DNA from: Brucella pseudogrignonensis
GTDB lineage: Bacteria > Pseudomonadota > Alphaproteobacteria > Rhizobiales > Rhizobiaceae
Assembly (NCBI RefSeq): GCF_002252525.1
Contig: NZ_NNRM01000042.1
Coordinates: forward strand, 1,057 to 65,056
Direction of reading: 5' to 3'
Length of the DNA stretch: 64,000 nucleotides
Shown here piece after piece: positions 36,295 through 44,203 of this stretch (the first letter of the stretch is position 1; each line of letters begins with the position of its first letter). The position numbers were made by a program, and so were the translations under genes. The notes beneath the pieces are model-generated. The model had not been told where the DNA came from, did no database searches, and saw only the letters and a program-made list of their open reading frames with translations.

Positions 36295-36672
36295 ATGCTT
36301 GGTCGAAGTTTTCTCATCGGCATTGCGGTCGGAATTGCCGTTGGGATCTATATCGCTCCATCGCTGCGCACCAATCTAGATCTTCATACCGACGAACAGA
36401 AGGTCGCTAGTCTGGCAAAGCAAAGCTACGATGCCATTTGGCCTGATGACGAAACAGCCAGGACGGAGTTATTTCGATTGTCGAACTGGAATTACGCCGA
36501 TTACGGCCGTTCTTCCAAAGTGTCAGTCCTGCGTTGCATTCCAATCAAAGAGCAGACTGTTGCATGCGAATTGTCTGCATCGCTAAGCTGGCTGAATGAG
36601 CCCAAAGCTATCGAAGCCGTCTTCGAGGGGGTGGCCAATGATTGGCGCCTTGTGGCGGTGAAATCCAGATAA
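36295..36672 (+). CDS. Small membrane-anchored hypothetical protein
   Basis: 125 residues, two bases after the VirC2-like gene. N-terminal hydrophobic helix (FLIGIAVGIAVGIYIAPSL) with a small soluble domain behind it (SYDAIWPDDETARTELFRL, CELSASLSWLNEPKAIEAVF). No family recognised. Co-transcription with the VirC-like pair suggests a transfer-related role in the periplasm or at the membrane. Confidence 0.65.
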   Translation: MLGRSFLIGIAVGIAVGIYIAPSLRTNLDLHTDEQKVASLAKQSYDAIWPDDETARTELFRLSNWNYADYGRSSKVSVLRCIPIKEQTVACELSASLSWLNEPKAIEAVFEGVANDWRLVAVKSR

Positions 36673-36851
36673 CCGATGTGACGACGATCGGCATTGGAAT
36701 CCCAAACGCTAGCGCCGAATGCGCCCTCCTCCTTCATTTCAATATAAAACGCGCGCTGAAAACAGGCGAACACGAACTCTGAAGTGCTGCTATTTCTGAA
36801 AAATATGGTAATGATCGCCGTTGTGGCACGGCAGGTAAAAGGGGTTCCAGC

Positions 36852-37349
36852 GTGAGTAGTGAGTCATTGGATTTCGCAAATGAGCATTCTTTGGAAAGGA
36901 CCAATGATCCTGAGATCGATAAACCAGTCTTCAGGCGTTCAGGTTTTAACGGAATAAGCACGTTTGAAGAAATAGATCAGCGACTTGCAAAATACCTGCG
37001 CGACGCACGTGAAAAAGCGGGCCTGAAACAAGCTGATTTTGCGCCACTGATGGGACTGTCTACGCCAGTTTATGGCCGTTATGAGCGGGCGTTTTCAAAG
37101 CTACATGTCACTCGAATGGTTCATATTTGCGAAGTGCTGAACGTTATGCCCATCGACATGCTTTACGAGGCAGCACCTCATTTGTGGGGCAAAAGTGAGG
37201 AGGAAGCCAAGGATCGCGTCGAACTTGCGAAACTCGTGGCAAATCTCCCGCACAGCACTACGCGTGACTTGCTTTCGTTGGTTAAAAAAATGGCAGACTT
37301 ACAAAGCCAGGTCGATGCCAAACCCCAAAGCACGGATTCAACGAAATAG
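36852..37349 (+). CDS. XRE-family DNA-binding regulator
   Basis: 165 residues from a GTG start. HTH in YLRDAREKAGLKQADFAPLM with LSTPVYGRYERAFSK, followed by a helical C-terminus. The N-terminal 45 residues are extra. Position next to transfer genes suggests a TrbR-like repressor of conjugation in related plasmids; its operator could be the palindrome before virB1. This link is inference. Confidence 0.8.
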   Translation: MSSESLDFANEHSLERTNDPEIDKPVFRRSGFNGISTFEEIDQRLAKYLRDAREKAGLKQADFAPLMGLSTPVYGRYERAFSKLHVTRMVHICEVLNVMPIDMLYEAAPHLWGKSEEEAKDRVELAKLVANLPHSTTRDLLSLVKKMADLQSQVDAKPQSTDSTK

Positions 37350-37404
37350 TCGAAGCCAGCGATGGCTATTGCGAATAGCCGACAATTGCTCGAAATGCAC
37401 GATC

Positions 37405-37512
37405 TGAAGCGTGTCTCCCGAAAGTGGGAACCGGTTTCGGGATAGAGACATGCGTAAAAACAAAAGCTTAAAGCGTATCGTGTGAATATGATTGAACGCG
37501 ACACGCTTTAAG
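37405..37512. repeat. RIME/Bru-RS-like intergenic palindromic repeat
   Basis: Two stem-loops in a row: TCCCGAAA/TTTCGGGA (37416-37442) with the hallmark GGAACCGG loop, and TTAAAGCGT/ACGCTTTAA (37468-37511). ACATGCGTAAAAACAAA lies between. These match the mosaic repeat elements scattered through Brucella and Rhizobium genomes, as I remember them. Suggests recombination with a chromosome of this group. Confidence 0.7.
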
Positions 37513-37605
37513 AACCAATCATCGATTGGCTGATCAGGTGCACTGTTGTATTGCCAGACTTAATATGATACTAAATTTCGCACTAAATTGGATACGGAAC
37601 TTGTC

Positions 37606-37851
37606 ATGCAACGTGTGGAAGCAAACATAGCGGTTAGTGTTTCGGATCTCAAAAAAAGTCCGTCCGCAGTTATGGACGAGGCTAATGGCGAGACCGTCGC
37701 CGTTCTTAATCATAATCGAATTATGGCTTATATGGTTCCCGCTGACGTCTATGAAGACATGCTCGAGAAGCTGGACGATATTCGCCTTACTGAGATAATC
37801 AGGAAACGAGCCGACGAAAAAGGAATTTCGGTCGATATCGATGCCTTATAA
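37606..37851 (+). CDS. Type II antitoxin, RelB/Phd-YefM family
   Basis: 81 residues from ATG 37606. N-terminal DNA-binding fold VSVSDLKKSPSAVMDEA and RIMAYMVPADVYEDML are typical of Phd/YefM or RelB-StbD antitoxins. It neutralises the toxin encoded next (11-base overlap) and represses the pair. Confidence 0.88.
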   Translation: MQRVEANIAVSVSDLKKSPSAVMDEANGETVAVLNHNRIMAYMVPADVYEDMLEKLDDIRLTEIIRKRADEKGISVDIDAL

Positions 37852-38128
37852 GCTTGAATTCTTGCCCTCGGCACTCAAAGAATGGAATAAACTCGGCTCA
37901 ACAATCCAGGAACAATTAAAGAAAAAACTGCGTGAACGTTTGGAAACGCCGCGGGTCGTTAGCGCATCACTTCACGGTATGCCTGACCACTATAAGATAA
38001 AACTACGTCAATTAGGCTATCGGCTGGTTTATTCCGTCAACGACGACACTGTGACGGTGTTGGTCGTGGCCGTTGGAAAACGTGAGCGTGGAGATGTTTA
38101 TAATACCGCTCGCTCCAGAACACAGTAG
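37841..38128 (+). CDS. RelE-family toxin (mRNA interferase)
   Basis: 95 residues. Family pattern LEFLPSALKEWNKLG, LRERLETPRV, YKIKLRQLGYRLVYSVNDD and VVAVGKRERGDVY, with the basic residues used by RelE for ribosome-dependent mRNA cleavage (K, R and the late Y). Overlaps its antitoxin gene; together a plasmid-stability module. Confidence 0.9.
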   Translation: MPYKLEFLPSALKEWNKLGSTIQEQLKKKLRERLETPRVVSASLHGMPDHYKIKLRQLGYRLVYSVNDDTVTVLVVAVGKRERGDVYNTARSRTQ

Positions 38129-38197
38129 TATCTCATAAACTTGTTATTTCTGTCAGATCCGATGCGGCAGAAAAGGCCTGTTTGACATGGAGGCCGC

Positions 38198-38986
38198 TTA
38201 CGCGACCTCCGATCTGTGTATCGATGTAAGCCCATGCAGATAATCGGCAATCGCCTGAGCTTTGGCCGCCGCAGTGATGATGGCGCGTTTGTCCGCCTTC
38301 ATGACGGACATCCAACTTTCAAGGTACGCGGCTGTGTTTTCGCGAGGATCATGGGATACGCCCAGGTCAGCGCAAAGGAATGCTGCGGACAGTTCCGCGA
38401 CCAGCTCTTCGAGCGCATAAGCGTTGGTGCCGAAGCGGCCCGACATGTCACGATCAAGGCGATGTCTTGCGCCTGACCAATGACCAATTGCGTGAAGAAG
38501 CGACGAGTACAGGTGGACGTCGCTTAAAAAACGCTCCCGGTCGGGCATGAGAATGTCGTCAGGTCCAGGACGATAGCAAGCCTTCGTGCCGCCGTAGTGA
38601 ATGACAGCTCCGGTCTGGTGGACAAAGGTGTCGACGGTTTCATTGTGCGGCACGGGCACCATAGGCATCGGTTCGGCTGGGCTGTAATATTCGGTAGGCA
38701 GGTGTTCGATCTGCTCTACGTTGAATACCGTGTAGCCTTTGAGATAAGGGATTGAACGGTCGTCATCGGCGTCCTGATCCTTCGGGGTAAAGGTGCCATA
38801 TTTAACGACAAGCGATCCACGTTCGCCCTTCCGGATTTGACCGCCGATGTCCTTTGCCTGACGATAGGTTATCCAGGTGGTGTCCTCGTAGCCGTTCATC
38901 TGCGATGCGATCCAGAGCATAGGGACATTGATGCCGCGATAGGCCTCGCCGCTGGATCGGCGTGGGATGATGGAGGTCGCTGACAT
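38198..38986 (-). CDS. ArdC-like antirestriction protein, N-terminally short, HExxH changed
   Basis: 262 residues. The ArdC N-terminal DNA-binding domain is present only from its second half: SGEAYRGINVPMLW and YRQAKDIGGQIRKGERGSL, so about 50 residues of the usual start are missing; a stop lies directly upstream. The C-terminal zincin-like peptidase has LLHAIGHWSGARHRLDRD, where related proteins read HELgHW. Thus His165 and His169 are kept but the catalytic Glu is Ala166 (GCA). It may still protect DNA by binding without protease activity, or be decaying. Confidence 0.75.
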   Translation of the reverse strand: MSATSIIPRRSSGEAYRGINVPMLWIASQMNGYEDTTWITYRQAKDIGGQIRKGERGSLVVKYGTFTPKDQDADDDRSIPYLKGYTVFNVEQIEHLPTEYYSPAEPMPMVPVPHNETVDTFVHQTGAVIHYGGTKACYRPGPDDILMPDRERFLSDVHLYSSLLHAIGHWSGARHRLDRDMSGRFGTNAYALEELVAELSAAFLCADLGVSHDPRENTAAYLESWMSVMKADKRAIITAAAKAQAIADYLHGLTSIHRSEVA

Positions 38987-39207
38987 TGTTCATAACCGTC
39001 TCCATTCGTTGGTTGACGGCAAGAAACGGAGATAGCCGAAACGAGCCCATGCACCCTTTGGGCCGCAACGGAAGAGGAGGACCGCGAAGCGGTTGCATGG
39101 GAGAGTGGCTATCGCAGCTTGTCCGTCAATCAGCCAACGAACGAGACGGCCTAGATGTCAGTCACCGGTTGCGAACGGGACCGGCCTCGGCGCGGAGGTT
39201 GCACTGC

Positions 39208-39942
39208 TTATCGTTCGCGGTCGTCGGAATCCCGCTCGGGTGGCTTGTGCGCCGACAACTCTGCAAGCCGGGATGTGTTCGCGGCGCTTTTCTGCTCTGG
39301 CGGCATTCGTTCGACGACGGGTTCATCTGCATTTCTGACCTGATCTTGATGCGACAGGCGGGACAAGTCAGAACGAGCCGTGAATGTGATTTCGGTATCA
39401 TCATTGGGCAACCGCTCTGGAAGGTCGGCGCGATCGACGGCAACAATCCCGTTATCGGTAACAAGGCTGGCCACACGGATATCGTGACCGAGAACCTGAC
39501 CTGAAACCTGTTCGCCCGGCCTGGCGCTGCGCACGTTGTGCTCGAAAGCATTCTCACCGCGCATTTCCAGATCGACGAATGCAACTCTTATGGCTTCCTG
39601 TCGGTTTGGATCGATCGCGTCTTCAAAGAAATGTTTCATCGCCGGATTGGAGGGGTCGTTGGTCGTCGCGATCGACGCTTCGATCATGCGCGGCTTGGTA
39701 ATGACCGTGAAGTCAACCTCATGACCATATTCGCGACCAAGAGATGCTAGCAGCGCCTCCTGCGTCCGTCCGTTTCCTTCTCGAAACGGGTGCACATAAT
39801 TCAACTCTGCCAAAACTTTACCGGCGATCTCGGCGAACCGTTCGACCGAAGATCCACGCAAAATTTCGGGATTCCGGATCGGTCTAAAGGCTTCATCCAA
39901 GCCCATCTCGATACGCGAGCCGTGTAGGAACGAGGTTCCGCC
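39208..39942 (-). pseudogene. Fic-domain toxin, N-terminally deleted
   Basis: The frame opens right after TAA and runs GGTSFLHGSRIE before the first ATG at 39906. The catalytic AMP-transfer motif HPFREGNGR (residues 39-47 from that ATG) is intact, and so is an OB-fold-like stretch after the Fic part (VSGQVLGHDIRVASLVTDN to EITFTARSD). The N-terminal flap region of about 60-80 residues is missing; the deletion joins the gene to the antitoxin stop. The architecture resembles VbhT-type Fic proteins of conjugative plasmids, ancestors of Bartonella effectors. Intact HPFx motif means residual activity cannot be excluded. Confidence 0.7.
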
Positions 39943-39946
39943 TTAA

Positions 39947-40147
39947 CTATTGCGGTTTGCGGACAACGCGCTCTTTGTATTCGTCGCGCGTGATATCGCC
40001 TGCGACATAGGCCGCGGTTGCCGCTTCCAACAGTGGATCGTGGACATAGCCCTGTCGCATATTTGCGGCGCGCGCCTGATCAGTAGCCTTTTTGCGCTTG
40101 GCAACAGCTTCTGGAGATCGATCCGGACGGGGGGCATGAAAGTTCAT
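39947..40147 (-). CDS. VbhA-like small antitoxin of the Fic toxin
   Basis: 66 residues from the ATG at 40147, after AGGAG. The segment AVAKRKKATDQARAANMRQG followed by LLEAATAAYVAGDITRDEY has the layout of VbhA antitoxins: an inhibitory helix, then a helix ending GeiTldE. VbhA proteins block Fic with a [S/T]xxxE[G/N] motif; here the aligned residues read A-NMR-QG, so the Ser and the Glu are both changed. Inhibition may be weaker, which fits loss of the toxin's N-terminus. Confidence 0.65.
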   Translation of the reverse strand: MNFHAPRPDRSPEAVAKRKKATDQARAANMRQGYVHDPLLEAATAAYVAGDITRDEYKERVVRKPQ

Positions 40148-40256
40148 CGTCAAAACTCCTGTTGTGATAAACCCTAGCGCAAAATCCAGAAAACTAAGGG
40201 ATTTTTGAGGCTTTCGATGCATTGCGCCCGGCACTTGGCCGGGCGCTGTTGGGCTA

Positions 40257-40598
40257 TCAATTGCGCGGTTCCCATTCGAGAACGGCCTGAAGGCTTGGGT
40301 CGTCCTGTCCGCCGAAGCGACCGAGGTTGGCGTTGTAGTTCAGGCGACGGATCGCGAGATTGCGCTTGAAGCCTTCGCCATCGGCCTTTGCCCTTTTCCA
40401 GATCCCGCCAACCTCGATATTGAAGCCACGCGGAGACTTGGCGAAAACGCGGTGCGTCGGAGCGTCCGGGTTTTCCGAGTTGAAGGGCACGACCTCGATG
40501 TCGATGTCGTCGGTCAGGGTTGAGATGCGGCCATTACCGGATGCGGTGTCGAGGTCTTCGCTGTCGAACTGAATGAAGTTGGTGATTTCGTTGGCCAT
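40257..40598 (-). CDS. DUF736-family protein
   Basis: 113 residues from the ATG at 40598. The pattern GRISTLTDDIDIEVVPF, PTHRVFAKSPRGFNIEVGG and IWKRAKADGEGFKRNLAIRR is that of DUF736 proteins carried by many alphaproteobacterial plasmids near ArdC and replication genes. Function unknown; small beta-rich protein without signal. Confidence 0.8.
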   Translation of the reverse strand: MANEITNFIQFDSEDLDTASGNGRISTLTDDIDIEVVPFNSENPDAPTHRVFAKSPRGFNIEVGGIWKRAKADGEGFKRNLAIRRLNYNANLGRFGGQDDPSLQAVLEWEPRN

Positions 40599-40983
40599 GG
40601 TATTCACTCCTCTATGTGGTTGCGATGATCGTTCACGGGCACGGCGGTAAGTGGTGTTGCACCCTTGGGCCGGAGCGCAGCGGAGGAAGCCGAGGGCCGA
40701 AAAATTTGTCGCGCGAGAAGCCGCAGGCGGGGAAATTTTTCTGGCTTCCGGCTTTGCGGCAACCGCGTCGACGTGCGAACGAGCGTCAAAAGCAACCGAA
40801 TTAGAGGTGTGCTCTATGCGCCAATATGGCAATTCGTCTCGGTGGCATAGACCGTTGATACGGTACCGATAGCAACGCATAATAGCCGGATAAAGCCTAT
40901 TTTCAACAGATTTCGTGTGCTCATGGCAAGTATGGATAACCGGAGCGGTTCTCTGCACTGATTAATCTGGAATACCAAATTGG
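40599..40983. other. Gene-free leader region before DUF736
   Basis: No credible gene. The stretch 40655-40760 is GC-rich with several short inverted repeats (GCCGGAGC, GGCTTCCGGC) and a GAAATTTTTCTGGC motif. A shorter, similar GC-rich block is at 39050-39110 before the ardC-like gene. It probably contains the DUF736 promoter and 5' leader. Confidence 0.5.
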
Positions 40984-41508
40984 CTATACGCGGTGGGCGT
41001 TATATGAAGGCATGGGCCAGACGATAAGTGCGGGCTCTCTGCGTCCGCCGACCATATTCCAAGTAAACGCTCGCGTGCTCCGCTTCGGCATACCCGTATT
41101 CGGCAATGTCGATGCCGTGGTTTCGCGGCAAGTAGCGCAACATCGCTTCAGCCTGACCCGCGCGTAACATTGCAAGGCCGATATCCGTATTCTCGATAAT
41201 GCACTGACCGACAGAACGGTTATAGCGATCGGCGTCAACGGTTCGGCAGAACACGTGCTACCCGTCGATCATTTTGCGAAGTTAGCTGCACGCAATCAGT
41301 CAGCATGGCCACGTCTTACCGTTCAAAAGGCCGCTCTGCCCCTTTTCGCAAGCCTTGATCACGCCAATCCGAACACCCTGTTGTCCTATGCTGATCGTAT
41401 CGCCATCGATGACGCGGGCCGTTCCGGCGGCGGAACCCGGCCATTGTTCAGCGACAGCAAGACCGACTGTCATCAGCTGGGCCTCCGCGGGGCGAAAACG
41501 TAGCGTAA
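40984..41508 (-). pseudogene. Decayed secreted thermonuclease (SNase), copy 1
   Basis: Reading from about 41473: GTARVIDGDTISIGQQGVRI with the DGDT metal site, then a frameshift near 41290 and continuation in another frame as CRTVDADRYNRSVGQC, IGLAMLRAGQAEAMLRYLP. The signal-peptide start has lost its ATG. The 5' part is about 75-80% identical by eye to the fragment at 44005-44203. Its 5' end stops exactly at the terminator of the RNA array at 41509. Confidence 0.7.
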
Positions 41509-41620
41509 AATAAAACACCCGCCGCGGGAGGAGCGACGGGTGTTTATGGTGAAGACCAGACCTTGGGAGGAAGATGCTGGTCTCTGATCGCCGAGGATTG
41601 GGAGGAAGGTCCTCAGCGAT
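41509..41620 (-). ncRNA. Three tandem anti-Shine-Dalgarno stem-loops, CcsR/cuckoo-type RNA
   Basis: Starting 14 bases after the DUF1127 stop, the minus strand forms three hairpins whose loops all carry UCCUCCC. (1) 41618-41589: stem CGCTGAGGA/TCCTCGGCG. (2) 41583-41553: stem AGACCAG/CTGGTCT. (3) 41545-41513: 13-bp stem AAACACCCGTCGC/GCGGCGGGTGTTT followed by TATTTT, a terminator. Loop motifs complementary to Shine-Dalgarno sequences behind a DUF1127 gene are the hallmark of CcsR/cuckoo (alpha-r14) sRNAs known in Rhodobacter and rhizobia. They are probably processed from the DUF1127 mRNA and would act as sRNAs or sponges under stress. Confidence 0.8.
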
Positions 41621-41632
41621 AATCAAGAATTA

Positions 41633-41779
41633 TCAGCGACCTGAAGCCTGACGAGCTACGGACGGGATTTCCGAAGCCATAATGCCCAGATCGTTCAGTT
41701 CACGAGCATTCAATTGGCTCAGTTCGTTGACGGTGTTACGATAACGGCGCCAGTTGCTGTACGAGCGGATCAGGTTCAT
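41633..41779 (-). CDS. DUF1127 small Arg-rich protein
   Basis: 48 residues from the ATG at 41779, after AGGAGAGAGAA. DUF1127 pattern: RRYRNTVNELSQLNARELND and LGIMASEIPSVARQ. The related CcaF1 of Rhodobacter binds RNA and affects processing of the sRNAs encoded downstream. Here three anti-SD hairpins follow directly. Divergent from hmp, so both may respond to nitrosative or oxidative stress. Confidence 0.88.
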   Translation of the reverse strand: MNLIRSYSNWRRYRNTVNELSQLNARELNDLGIMASEIPSVARQASGR

Positions 41780-41910
41780 TTCTCTCTCCTCAAAAATTCT
41801 CTCTTTGTCTTGCAAACAGCATATAGGTCCGAGCTAGCGCGGGTAGAAGCGCCAGATTCGCATGGCTGGCATGCTGAAAGGCTTGCAACGATTTTCACGC
41901 TTCATCTTTT

Positions 41911-41971
41911 AAGATGCATTTACTTGCATGTTTTCTGCAAGCTCTATAGATGTATCTCAGCTACATGTTTT
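41911..41971. promoter_or_regulatory. Two NsrR-type operators upstream of hmp
   Basis: AAGATGCATTTACTTGCATG (41911) and AGATGTATCTCAGCTACATG (41948) are two dyad-symmetric boxes 37 bases apart. They resemble the NsrR consensus AAGATGYATTT-type half-sites. They lie 100-165 bases before hmp, and the nsrR gene is nearby, so NO-dependent derepression is expected. Confidence 0.75.
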
Positions 41972-42073
41972 AATGCAGCGACCAACGCGCCGCGTTTAGC
42001 CCGGTTCCGTTAGCTTTACCCAAGAAGCTTTATGTTGATTTCCGAACCAGTAGCGCGGTCACAAGGAGCACAC

Positions 42074-43285
42074 ATGTCACAAACACTGAGTGAACAAACC
42101 GTTGCAATCGTCAAGGCAACCGTCCCGGCACTGAACGCTCATGGGCTTGATATCGTGAATGAGATGTATTCACGACTGTTCCAGAACCCAGAGATTCGGG
42201 ATATGTTCAATCAATCCCATCAAGGACTGACCGACGCGCAACCAAGGGCATTGACCGGCGCCATACTCGCTTACGCGAGCAATATCGATAACCTTGGCGC
42301 ACTGGCGCCAGCCGTAGAGCGCATTGCACAAAAACATGTCGGGCTGCAGATTTTGCCGGAACACTACCCACATGTCGCAGAAGCTTTGCTTGGCGCTATT
42401 AAGGCCGTTCTTGGAGACGCGGCAACTGAAGAAGTGCTTGAAGCATGGGGAGAGGCATACTGGTTTCTGGCAAATATCCTCATGGCCCGCGAAGACCGCA
42501 TCTACGGGGATCAAAAAAGCTCAACAGGCGGCTGGAATGGCTGGCGTGATTTCCGCATTGAAAATGTTGCCCGCGAAAGCAGCGTCATATCGTCTTTCAT
42601 TCTTCGCCCGGTCGATGGCCAGCCAGTTATGGAGCACAAACCCGGTCAATACCTGACCTTCTCGTTTGAAATCGACGGCCAGCCTGCTGTGAAACGGAAT
42701 TACTCTATTTCCAGTGCGGCCAACGGGGAAACCTATCGCATCTCCGTGAAGCGCGAGCCGAAAGGCGTTGCCTCGAACTGGCTTCACGATCATGCGACCG
42801 TAGGAACAGTGATCAAGGTCGCAGCGCCGGCTGGCGAATTTTTTCTGGCGGAACGGCCAATGCGGCCAACTGTACTTCTGTCAGGTGGTGTCGGTCTTAC
42901 GCCAATGATCGCCATGCTCGAGACAATCGCCAATCGATATCCGGAGGCTCCAACACACTATATTCACGGCACGCATGACCGCGAGACCCATGCCATGCGG
43001 GACCACGTTCATGCCCTTGCCGCTAAGAGTACAGCAGTCACGGTTACAAACTTCCATCAGACGCCTCTCCCTGACGAAACCCCTGGTGAGGACTACGATC
43101 GTGCAGGACTGATCACTGATGATTGGCTGATTACAAACACACCCGTAGGTACCGCTGATTATTATATTTGCGGCCCTCGCCTTTTCCTGCGCGCAGCGGT
43201 TTCAGCCCTGTCGCTTGCCGGCGTGCCGTCGGATCGCATTCACTATGAATTTTTCGGACCGGCAGACGAGCTTCTGGCCGCGTAG
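42074..43285 (+). CDS. hmp: Flavohemoprotein, nitric oxide dioxygenase
   Basis: 403 residues from ATG 42074 after AAGGAG. Globin domain 1-140 (YSRLFQNPEIRDMFNQSHQG, QKHVGLQILPEHYPHVAEAL with proximal His), FAD domain (RNYSISSAANGETYRISVKR) and NAD domain (LSGGVGLTPMIAMLETIA; CGPRLFLRAAVSAL). It converts NO to nitrate using NADH and oxygen in the cytoplasm. Convergent with nsrR. Confidence 0.96.
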   Translation: MSQTLSEQTVAIVKATVPALNAHGLDIVNEMYSRLFQNPEIRDMFNQSHQGLTDAQPRALTGAILAYASNIDNLGALAPAVERIAQKHVGLQILPEHYPHVAEALLGAIKAVLGDAATEEVLEAWGEAYWFLANILMAREDRIYGDQKSSTGGWNGWRDFRIENVARESSVISSFILRPVDGQPVMEHKPGQYLTFSFEIDGQPAVKRNYSISSAANGETYRISVKREPKGVASNWLHDHATVGTVIKVAAPAGEFFLAERPMRPTVLLSGGVGLTPMIAMLETIANRYPEAPTHYIHGTHDRETHAMRDHVHALAAKSTAVTVTNFHQTPLPDETPGEDYDRAGLITDDWLITNTPVGTADYYICGPRLFLRAAVSALSLAGVPSDRIHYEFFGPADELLAA

Positions 43286-43318
43286 CTTATGCCCGTTAGC
43301 CCTGTATCATGATGAGTA

Positions 43319-43345
43319 CGAGGGAAAATAGAATGTTTTCCCTCG
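43319..43345. terminator. Bidirectional terminator between hmp and nsrR
   Basis: CGAGGGAAAA and TTTTCCCTCG make a perfect 10-bp stem with a 7-base loop, in the 106-base gap between convergent genes. Confidence 0.8.
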
Positions 43346-43391
43346 TTACGTATTCCAGCATGGCAATCGGCCTGCCTCGTGCAGAGAAGCT

Positions 43392-43835
43392 TCAGGTCAC
43401 GCTGAAACCGAGAGGTGACTGTTGTTTTGTCAGTCGCCGCAGGACCACTTTATCTGTCAACAAATCTTCAACTGTGTAGCCGTCGAACACAGCAAGCATC
43501 GCTTCAACCCCTTTGGCAAGGACGCCGGTAAGGCCACAAGCCTGCGAAAGCACACAATCAGGACAATCTGCCAGTTGAAAACCTTCTTCGGTGCGTCGGA
43601 CAACCTGGCCGACAGTTATCTTGTCTGGAGCCTGTGCGAGACGCAGACCTCCGCTCCGTCCACGAATAGTTTCGATGAAACCGTCGTCTACCAGCCCCTT
43701 CACGACCTTCGTAAGATGGTTATGTGATATTGCGTAACTATCCGAGATTTCCCTGATCGAGCACAAACGTTCCCGGTGCAATGCGAGATGGATCAAAACG
43801 CGAAGTGAGAAGTCCGTGTAAAGCGTCAATCGCAT
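43392..43835 (-). CDS. nsrR: Rrf2-family NO-sensing repressor NsrR
   Basis: 147 residues from the ATG at 43835. Winged HTH (YTDFSLRVLIHLALHRERLC, SIREISDSYAISHNHLTKVV) and the three cysteines that bind the [Fe-S] cluster in ADCPDCVLSQACGL (C91, C94, C100). The spacing CX2CX5C and the hmp gene nearby support NsrR rather than IscR. It represses hmp via the boxes at 41911-41971. Confidence 0.92.
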   Translation of the reverse strand: MRLTLYTDFSLRVLIHLALHRERLCSIREISDSYAISHNHLTKVVKGLVDDGFIETIRGRSGGLRLAQAPDKITVGQVVRRTEEGFQLADCPDCVLSQACGLTGVLAKGVEAMLAVFDGYTVEDLLTDKVVLRRLTKQQSPLGFSVT

Positions 43836-44004
43836 TAAATAATCCTGGTGTAAGCCTCGACGGAGGAGTTTCCCACGTTGTACTTGGACAGGCCAATTAC
43901 AGCAAACCGAATTGTAATAAACCCCGCAGTGCGAAGAAGGGTCAGGTAAACCGCCTTGAGGACCTATTGACCTGAGCGTCTGAAACTCCTCCAAACGTCT
44001 GGAA

Positions 44005-44203
44005 CTGCCGTTCTAAAAGCCGCTCTGCTGCACCTCGCAAGCGTCGATAGCGGCAATCCGGACACGCTGTTGTCGTTGCTGATCGTATCTCCATCGATGA
44101 CGCGAGCCGTTCCGGCTACGGAATCCGACCATTGATCAGCGACAGCAAGCTCCATAGTCAGCAGCAGGGCCACCGCGACGGCGAAAATGTAGCGAAAGAT
44201 CAA
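44005..44203 (-). pseudogene. Secreted SNase fragment, copy 2 (N-terminal part)
   Basis: From the ATG at 44203: signal peptide FRYIFAVAVALLLTMELAVA, then GTARVIDGDTIS. A frameshift follows; the next frame reads RIAAIDACEVQQSGF and stops. The rest of the gene is absent. The ATG overlaps the end of the repC-type gene. It is homologous to the 5' part of copy 1 at 41.0-41.5 kb; the hmp/DUF1127 module separates them. Confidence 0.7.

Noticed and set aside
38802-39098. Minus-strand frame with SD and ATG overlapping the ardC-like start
   Set aside because: Its sequence is the other-frame shadow of the ardC-like gene (PTPIQRRGLSRHQCP), with no family character. It may only mark where the original ardC start was lost.
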